Shown: positions 55,501-64,000 of the stretch, one piece after another
How the letters are laid out: each line of letters starts with the position of its first letter
Position numbering within the stretch: the first letter of the stretch is position 1
Source: Mytilus californianus
Taxonomy: Eukaryota > Mollusca > Bivalvia > Mytilida > Mytilidae
Direction of reading: 5' to 3'
Assembly (NCBI RefSeq): GCF_021869535.1
Contig: NW_026262582.1
Coordinates: forward strand, 56,556,851 to 56,620,850
DNA: 64,000 bases
The notes under the pieces: generated by a model
Told to the model about the DNA's origin: nothing
Databases searched by the model: none
Seen by the model: only the letters and a program-made list of their open reading frames with translations
Made by a program: the position numbers and the translations under genes

Positions 55501-57050
55501 CAAATGTATTATTGGCTTACAAATCAATAATTCAACTCGCATGAATACGTATTCATGCCGCCTTTAATTTGACCCCGGGTTATGCATTGCTTACCGTGTT
55601 CAGTTATTAAAAAGAAAATAATGTCAATATTTAAAAGTGAAAGAAGGGAGCCACTAGAAAAATCAAAGTACTGAAGTACTGAACATCGGATGACCGCAAG
55701 TTCTGGTGTCTCGGAAAAAAAATCATATCTCTATACCTGAAAATTAGGTTAAAGTACATAGATATATTTTTTCTGAGACAAGTTCCTGTGTGGGTGATGA
55801 ATAAATGACAGGGAATTCAACCTCACCGTAAAAATTATTATAATGTAGTGATATAATCATTTGTTATCAGTAAACTCTGGTTTGTTGTTATATATTATAT
55901 TAATATTTTGTATAACAGTTATATATATAGCAGATCATCTTAATAACTCTACAGGCAAATTTTCATCCATTTATATATCATTCTATTCTACTATTCTAAT
56001 GATAGTGCAGTGCAAGTGCATGGTGGACACTCTTCTGTAATAAACTAATTCGTTTTTCTAATAGATTTGATTTGAGTAGGCATGCATATTTTCCCGCTTT
56101 TGTTGCAAAACGTTCTCGAGATATTCTTCCGCATGCGTTAACACAAATTTTCGGTATTCATAATTTGTTATTGATATATATATATATTTCTCATGACAAA
56201 ACATTTTCATATCATTTATCTATGTTCTTAAAAAATATTTTCATGAATATTTATTGATGAAATTAATATATAACAAGAGATAAGGAATGTTATTTTGCAC
56301 CACCGGTATGACCTCTCAAGGTCACATCCGATGTAAAAACATTCGTATACAGGTAAAACGATGATTTACATTTTTAAAGTCTATAACATAAAATCAAACA
56401 GACCAAGAAAAATCGTCATTACACAATAGCACGTGCTTGTCTGTCTATTTATATTTATATCTTTGTTTATATCAGGTCGTCTCGATGGTATAATAAGATT
56501 ACGGCTGTCATTCGGTAAGTAAATAATTGTATTGACAACTATTGGAAAAATAAGACTGTCTGTCAAAATGGTTCAACATTATGATCAGTATCCGAGAAAA
56601 AAAACTACAAAATGCAGATTGCTCATCGAAATTTCAAAGAAATAAAAATGTAAACAAACATGATTTTTTTTTCATATCTTGAATGCACAAATTACTTTCT
56701 CATAAAAATATCGTTCCATATTACGGTTTAAATTGGTTCTTAAAGTTATTTTGTTTCTGTTTTATCAGAAACTTTGCAAAAGGGGAATATTTCGGATCGT
56801 GAAAGATCGGGTACCGCTATTTGATGATCGTGAAAAGGATCGTGAAAGACCTGTTGCCGCTTATTTGCAATTTCAAAAATTAACGAAAACGATCATCTCA
56901 TTTTTAACACATGATCATTTATATTTGTTATTGGTATATCAAAAGATTGGATTTTCATGACTTATTCCGCTTCAGTTTTGTGCTTGAATAGGGCTTTGAT
57001 GGTTCTATGCCAGTGGATCCGATTATTTGATAATACCACACCGACTAGTC
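55501..57050. other. unrecognised AT-rich part of the duplicated unit
   Basis: No domain found in the short open frames. A 'gatcgtgaaa' phrase recurs near 56794-56845. The same sequence is present at 60610-62159. Confidence 0.4.
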
Positions 57051-57055
57051 GCCTT

Positions 57056-57080
57056 ATAACGATAAGATAAGATAAGATAA
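57056..57080 (-). repeat. (TTATC)n LINE 3' tail
   Basis: About four pentamers (GATAA on the plus strand) at the point where LINE sequence ends. Microsatellite tails like this mark the 3' ends of several LINE clades and fix the element's boundary. Confidence 0.8.
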
Positions 57081-60000
57081 TGATTATTTTATTAAAGTGT
57101 CACATATTGATATTACAAGTAAATAAGTTCAATACACAAACCAGTTAAAACAAAGACCAATACTCGGCCTATATAGACTTACGAGACCTAAATTTACAAT
57201 AAAACATATTAAAAGATATAATTTATAAATTATTTACAAGCACATCTTTAGTAACGACACAAAAAAAATCCACATTTGACACAAGTAAAAATCTTTATAA
57301 AAATGCTAATGTTGTGATAATATAGAATATAAATTGTCAATTGAATTTTTCTTTTAAAATGAAAATAAAATTGTTTAAGCTTGGGGTATTAAATGGAGAC
57401 TAACACAGTAACCTTTACGTAAAATACAAAAATATACAAATAATGAAAAAAAAAAATACTGATGATCAATAAATAGTTTGCAAATCATAATTTCATAAAA
57501 ACGTTTTTCTCCTAAGAAAAAATCTATTCAATGTATAAGCTAAAAGAGTTTGTATGTATTTACAGTTCATAAGCGCAATGAATCTATTCTCTGTGTTCAT
57601 TCTGTCAAAGTCATCAATGAGTTCTAGTGATTTTTGAAAAAGTTCGTATCAGATGTCTGTATATAAAGGACACACCATTAAAAAATGTATTTCGTTTTCT
57701 ACAGAGTTCGTATTACAAAATTTACAAAGTCTTTCATTTAATGGTATCTGCGGTCTGGAATATCGTCCCGTCTCAACAGCTAGCGGTAGTGCCCCGCTCC
57801 TAAATAATGCCATTGTACGTCTGACAGTTCTTGGAAGTTGGCATGTAATGTAGTTTTCAGTTTCTATCGTCTTCTTATATAAGCGATACGTTCTTAATTT
57901 ATTGCTATTCACTTTGTTTTTATCATTGTTCAAATCTTGCAGAAATTGGTTTTGATCTAAAATAAGTAACTTGTCGTTGATAATGCATGTTGCTGTTTTC
58001 ACACTCAAGCCAACATTATTGACCGTATCAGAAACGTCTAGTTCGTTTATACATTTATTTACTAGGTGCCAGCCTTTTCCACGACGCGATGCCCAATTTG
58101 CCACTTTTGAAATCAGCCTATCATCATCTGCTCGGACTAATTTACATTTTAATCGTATGCATGACAGTTTTTGCTTAGTATGACAAGAAGTAAGTCCTAG
58201 GTCGCCACGCACACGTACTGAAGAAAATATTTGGCTGCTTTAGTCTGAACATTGTTTATCACATTGTAAGATTTTGTTCCCCAAATACCACTGCCATATT
58301 ATAAAATCGGTTCCACCATCGATGTGTATAGTTTATGGTTAACTTTCCAAGTCATACTTCCCACCGAAACGAATTTGCCAAATAGGACACCAAGAGCTCT
58401 ACTAGCCGATTTCGCAAGTTCCTTTACAGCTTTGTTCAAAGTTAAGTGTTCATCAAACCAGAGTCCAAAATATTTATACGAATGTGCATAGTTAAGGTCG
58501 TGATTTCCACAGGAGAACGGAAAAACGGATTGCTGCACGGACGCATTCCTAAAATGTATAATTTTGGTTTTCGATCGGTTAACCTGAAGTTTCCAATCTT
58601 GACATCATTTTGTAACAACATCTAACATCTGTTGTAAGCTTGCTTCATCTGGCACTAACACCGCAATGTCGTCAGCGTACAATAATATGCTTAATTGAGT
58701 GTCATCAATCTTTATTCCATAATTAAGGTTGTTTACACGCTCGACCAAATCGTTTATGTAGATGGTAATAAAAAAAATCGGAGATATTAAGCAGCCTTGT
58801 TTTACTCCTGCTTCGACGTTGAACCACGGCGTTTCATCTTTAAAAGCGTTCGTTAACTTTAACGGCACATTTCACGTTATCATACAAAGACTGAATCGTA
58901 GACAGTATCTTTCTATTAATTCCTGCTCTCAAAAGTTTATACCACAACATATTTCTCGGCACATAATCAAACGCTCCTCGCATGTCTATAAAGCAAACAA
59001 ACGTAGATTGTCGGGCTATTTTTCTGTCATTGATAACAGTGTGCAACGTATGAATGTGTTCCTCGCAGCTTCGTTTCTCTCTGAACCCGTTCTGTTCGTC
59101 ACAAAGTACTTTGTTTACATCGAGCCATGAATTTAAACGAGTATTGAGAACATGGCAATATATTTTACTAGGCACAGATATTAATGTTATTCCTCGGTAA
59201 TTCAAAGGAATCTTTCTATCTTCGGATCCAGGTTTGAAAATTAGATTAATTATACTAGTAGTCCATTGATCTGGTACCTTTCCCAGTTCGAAACAACAGA
59301 TTATATACAAAAGTTCAACTGCTGTTGGGTTTTTAATTACTTCTGCAGGTATCTCATCAAATCCAGAAGCTTTTCGTAGTTTCGCACATTCAACTGCACT
59401 AGCGATCTCTTCTCGTGTGATGGGTTCATTCAGCGTCGAGACGTCCCGTTGGTTGTAATCGGTGTCACCATTATTAAAAAACGACTGGTTAGCGTTTTCA
59501 TTTAAAAGTTCCTCAAAATCTGTTTTCCAACGATCAAGCACAAAGTTCTTGTCTGTTCTCATATTTCCGTCATTATCCATAACTGCCCATGGTATAGTGT
59601 CCATTCTTTCATTTGCTATGCCCAGTTTGCCTATTGATTTCCAAAAATCTCTTTGGTTTAACGATAATAGTTTTTCTTGCAGTTTATCTTGTTCGCTGAT
59701 CACATATCTCCTTTTAAATTTACGATTAAGTTTATCGAAACACTTTCTTTCGGAACAAAACTTTTCTTTCAAGTTCTTCATGTGAGCGGTCGAACCCTGG
59801 GACTTCCATTCCTTTTCACTAAAACACACAATATTCCATTGATTTTGAAGCGTTTGGTTCAAGTATGGCTTATACATTGATTTAGCATGTTTATTTTGTT
59901 TCTTTGCGTTTTTTACAAACGGTAGCTTTTTATCCATTTCCTCTTTTACCAGTATACAAAACTTATCGTAAGCTGTTTGAACATTATCTTCCACATTTAT

Positions 60001-60112
60001 TGCATTTTCGATACGGTCGATAGCTTCTAAGATTGAGTTTAACATTTCCGCATCTGTAAGAAAATCTTCCGGAATAACATTCAGTTTGTGTTTTCGGCTG
60101 ATATAATATATA
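57056..60112 (-). pseudogene. 5'-truncated LINE (non-LTR retrotransposon) with broken ORF2
   Basis: Minus-strand coding remnant about 800 aa long. The main open part (60045 to 58840, 401 aa) reads LNYRGITLISVPSKIYCHVL, CDEQNGFREKRSCEEHIHTL and FVCFIDMRGAFDYV, the fingers and palm of a reverse transcriptase. After a one-base frameshift in a T run near 58850 it continues FKDETPWFNVEAGVKQGCLI and LLYADDIAVLV with the catalytic Y-A-D-D. Two in-frame stops follow (near 58605 and 58299) and another shift near 58212. The C-terminus has C-K-F-C ... H-F-L-M-V-C, a zinc-knuckle-like motif. No endonuclease domain is present, and an in-frame stop closes the reading frame at the duplication junction. The 3' end is a (TTATC)n tail. 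Clade not assigned; RTE- or I-like by motif wording. Confidence 0.9.
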
Positions 60113-63100
60113 TCTCCTTAATGTTGTTTTAGTCTAGGATATGAATCATCTTTAAAGGGCAATAACTCCAATAACGACTCGACTGAAGATTTCAGCTATG
60201 ATGGCTTATTTATAGATCTTGTCTAACTGATAATTTTTGCTATTCAAAGTTTCTATCTATCTATCTATTACAGTTTTCAAGATAATAGGCAAAAATACTA
60301 AAAAATGTGAATAATCATCATTATAGGGTAATGACGTCAATAAGGAGTCGACTGATTTCTTTAATCATAGCGGGTTTTGAAGATAATAGACATAACTTGA
60401 ATTTCACCCTTATGTGTTATTTTAAGCCATGTCTGCCAATGTTGGTTGGCAGGCAGGGTCATCGGAAACATTTTTAAAACAAGTTTGGTTAAATTTGGCC
60501 CAGCAGTTTCAGAGGAAAAGATTTTTTGTAAAAGTTAACGACGGACGAAGGACGCCAAGTGATGAGAAAAGTTCACTTGGCCGTTTGGCCGTGAAAGCTA
60601 AAAACATTGCAAATGTATTATTGGCTTACAAATCAATAATTCAACTCGCATGAATACGTATTCATGCCGCCTTTAATTTGACCCCGGGTTATGCATTGCT
60701 TACCGTGTTCAGTTATTAAAAAGAAAATAATGTCAATATTTAAAAGTGAAAGAAGGGAGCCACTAGAAAAATCAAAGTACTGAAGTACTGAACATCGGAT
60801 GACCGCAAGTTCTGGTGTCTCGGAAAAAAAATCATATCTCTATACCTGAAAATTAGGTTAAAGTACATAGATATATTTTTTCTGAGACAAGTTCCTGTGT
60901 GGGTGATGAATAAATGACAGGGAATTCAACCTCACCGTAAAAATTATTATAATGTAGTGATATAATCATTTGTTATCAGTAAACTCTGGTTTGTTGTTAT
61001 ATATTATATTAATATTTTGTATAACAGTTATATATATAGCAGATCATCTTAATAACTCTACAGGCAAATTTTCATCCATTTATATATCATTCTATTCTAC
61101 TATTCTAATGATAGTGCAGTGCAAGTGCATGGTGGACACTCTTCTGTAATAAACTAATTCGTTTTTCTAATAGATTTGATTTGAGTAGGCATGCATATTT
61201 TCCCGCTTTTGTTGCAAAACGTTCTCGAGATATTCTTCCGCATGCGTTAACACAAATTTTCGGTATTCATAATTTGTTATTGATATATATATATATTTCT
61301 CATGACAAAACATTTTCATATCATTTATCTATGTTCTTAAAAAATATTTTCATGAATATTTATTGATGAAATTAATATATAACAAGAGATAAGGAATGTT
61401 ATTTTGCACCACCGGTATGACCTCTCAAGGTCACATCCGATGTAAAAACATTCGTATACAGGTAAAACGATGATTTACATTTTTAAAGTCTATAACATAA
61501 AATCAAACAGACCAAGAAAAATCGTCATTACACAATAGCACGTGCTTGTCTGTCTATTTATATTTATATCTTTGTTTATATCAGGTCGTCTCGATGGTAT
61601 AATAAGATTACGGCTGTCATTCGGTAAGTAAATAATTGTATTGACAACTATTGGAAAAATAAGACTGTCTGTCAAAATGGTTCAACATTATGATCAGTAT
61701 CCGAGAAAAAAAACTACAAAATGCAGATTGCTCATCGAAATTTCAAAGAAATAAAAATGTAAACAAACATGATTTTTTTTTCATATCTTGAATGCACAAA
61801 TTACTTTCTCATAAAAATATCGTTCCATATTACGGTTTAAATTGGTTCTTAAAGTTATTTTGTTTCTGTTTTATCAGAAACTTTGCAAAAGGGGAATATT
61901 TCGGATCGTGAAAGATCGGGTACCGCTATTTGATGATCGTGAAAAGGATCGTGAAAGACCTGTTGCCGCTTATTTGCAATTTCAAAAATTAACGAAAACG
62001 ATCATCTCATTTTTAACACATGATCATTTATATTTGTTATTGGTATATCAAAAGATTGGATTTTCATGACTTATTCCGCTTCAGTTTTGTGCTTGAATAG
62101 GGCTTTGATGGTTCTATGCCAGTGGATCCGATTATTTGATAATACCACACCGACTAGTCGCCTTATAACGATAAGATAAGATAAGATAATGATTATTTTA
62201 TTAAAGTGTCACATATTGATATTACAAGTAAATAAGTTCAATACACAAACCAGTTAAAACAAAGACCAATACTCGGCCTATATAGACTTACGAGACCTAA
62301 ATTTACAATAAAACATATTAAAAGATATAATTTATAAATTATTTACAAGCACATCTTTAGTAACGACACAAAAAAAATCCACATTTGACACAAGTAAAAA
62401 TCTTTATAAAAATGCTAATGTTGTGATAATATAGAATATAAATTGTCAATTGAATTTTTCTTTTAAAATGAAAATAAAATTGTTTAAGCTTGGGGTATTA
62501 AATGGAGACTAACACAGTAACCTTTACGTAAAATACAAAAATATACAAATAATGAAAAAAAAAAATACTGATGATCAATAAATAGTTTGCAAATCATAAT
62601 TTCATAAAAACGTTTTTCTCCTAAGAAAAAATCTATTCAATGTATAAGCTAAAAGAGTTTGTATGTATTTACAGTTCATAAGCGCAATGAATCTATTCTC
62701 TGTGTTCATTCTGTCAAAGTCATCAATGAGTTCTAGTGATTTTTGAAAAAGTTCGTATCAGATGTCTGTATATAAAGGACACACCATTAAAAAATGTATT
62801 TCGTTTTCTACAGAGTTCGTATTACAAAATTTACAAAGTCTTTCATTTAATGGTATCTGCGGTCTGGAATATCGTCCCGTCTCAACAGCTAGCGGTAGTG
62901 CCCCGCTCCTAAATAATGCCATTGTACGTCTGACAGTTCTTGGAAGTTGGCATGTAATGTAGTTTTCAGTTTCTATCGTCTTCTTATATAAGCGATACGT
63001 TCTTAATTTATTGCTATTCACTTTGTTTTTATCATTGTTCAAATCTTGCAGAAATTGGTTTTGATCTAAAATAAGTAACTTGTCGTTGATAATGCATGTT

Positions 63101-64000
63101 GCTGTTTTCACACTCAAGCCAACATTATTGACCGTATCAGAAACGTCTAGTTCGTTTATACATTTATTTACTAGGTGCCAGCCTTTTCCACGACGCGATG
63201 CCCAATTTGCCACTTTTGAAATCAGCCTATCATCATCTGCTCGGACTAATTTACATTTTAATCGTATGCATGACAGTTTTTGCTTAGTATGACAAGAAGT
63301 AAGTCCTAGGTCGCCACGCACACGTACTGAAGAAAATATTTGGCTGCTTTAGTCTGAACATTGTTTATCACATTGTAAGATTTTGTTCCCCAAATACCAC
63401 TGCCATATTATAAAATCGGTTCCACCATCGATGTGTATAGTTTATGGTTAACTTTCCAAGTCATACTTCCCACCGAAACGAATTTGCCAAATAGGACACC
63501 AAGAGCTCTACTAGCCGATTTCGCAAGTTCCTTTACAGCTTTGTTCAAAGTTAAGTGTTCATCAAACCAGAGTCCAAAATATTTATACGAATGTGCATAG
63601 TTAAGGTCGTGATTTCCACAGGAGAACGGAAAAACGGATTGCTGCACGGACGCATTCCTAAAATGTATAATTTTGGTTTTCGATCGGTTAACCTGAAGTT
63701 TCCAATCTTGACATCATTTTGTAACAACATCTAACATCTGTTGTAAGCTTGCTTCATCTGGCACTAACACCGCAATGTCGTCAGCGTACAATAATATGCT
63801 TAATTGAGTGTCATCAATCTTTATTCCATAATTAAGGTTGTTTACACGCTCGACCAAATCGTTTATGTAGATGGTAATAAAAAAAATCGGAGATATTAAG
63901 CAGCCTTGTTTTACTCCTGCTTCGACGTTGAACCACGGCGTTTCATCTTTAAAAGCGTTCGTTAACTTTAACGGCACATTTCACGTTATCATACAAAGAC
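60113..64000. repeat. tandem duplication unit 2 (cut by the window end)
   Basis: 3888 bp corresponding to 55004-58891 of unit 1, with no difference noticed by eye. The window ends within the LINE reverse transcriptase region, so the number of further units is unknown. Confidence 0.95.
62165..64000 (-). pseudogene. second LINE copy, cut by the window end
   Basis: Same broken C-terminal half as the first copy, shifted by 5109 bp: (TTATC)n tail at 62165-62190, zinc-knuckle-like terminus near 62760-62850, the same stops, and YADD at about 63780-63800. The 5' part lies beyond the window. Confidence 0.92.

Larger units (their letters stand above)
55004..60112. repeat. tandem duplication unit 1 (5109 bp)
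   Basis: Starts at TCTCCTTAATGTTG (55004), which reappears at 60113. All open frames and every stretch compared recur at +5109. The unit consists of a fragment of the 1.07-kb repeat (55020-55500), about 1.55 kb of unrecognised AT-rich sequence, and a LINE on the minus strand. Confidence 0.95.

Noticed and set aside
55320-55544. 74-codon plus-strand frame MSANVGWQAG (and its copy at 60429)
   Set aside because: It reads across the dispersed non-coding repeat; its presence twice only reflects the tandem duplication.

Overview
This is nuclear DNA from an animal, most likely a marine mussel (Mytilus or a close bivalve). It is AT-rich and intron-dominated, with one multi-exon gene in a sea of molluscan-type repeats: tRNA-derived SINEs with a C-rich core ending in TTAAACAAC/CAATCAATC tracts, Penelope-type retroelement pieces, and dispersed repeats I recognise from mussel sequences. 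The species call is inference from these repeats and the gene type.

The central feature is a complete 17-exon gene on the minus strand (41539 down to 809). I assembled it by hand from reverse-complement reading. Every intron is GT..AG, every junction keeps phase, and the exons sum to 2013 nt (670 codons plus stop). It encodes a secreted M12B/ADAMTS-like zinc metalloprotease: signal peptide, prodomain, reprolysin catalytic domain with HELGHNLGVIHHD and a Met-turn, and an ADAMTS-type disintegrin/cysteine-rich domain. Three six-cysteine CCxSC modules (PLAC/ShK-like) follow, where vertebrate ADAMTS proteins carry thrombospondin repeats.

The introns hold five minisatellite arrays (units of 30, 35, 46, 44 and 43 bp), a 2.6-kb imperfect palindrome, TTAA-flanked MITEs, a TAA-flanked G-tract MITE, a 1-kb foldback, SINE copies and an inverted pair of Penelope-type GIY-YIG fragments.

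Upstream of the gene (41.6-55 kb) is intergenic sequence: a decayed reverse transcriptase with a long 3' tail (42.1-43.9 kb), a Penelope-like terminal segment with a hammerhead-ribozyme-like motif (45.4-45.8 kb), a further copy of the same 3' tail, a tRNA-like SINE, a 1.07-kb dispersed repeat, and 52-bp and 57-bp tandem arrays. The 3' tail explains several otherwise anonymous repeats across the window.

The right end is a direct tandem duplication with a 5109-bp period (55004-60112, then 60113 to the window end), apparently identical where I compared it. Each unit carries a 5'-truncated, frame-broken LINE on the minus strand with a (TTATC)n tail. It is either very recent or an assembly artefact.
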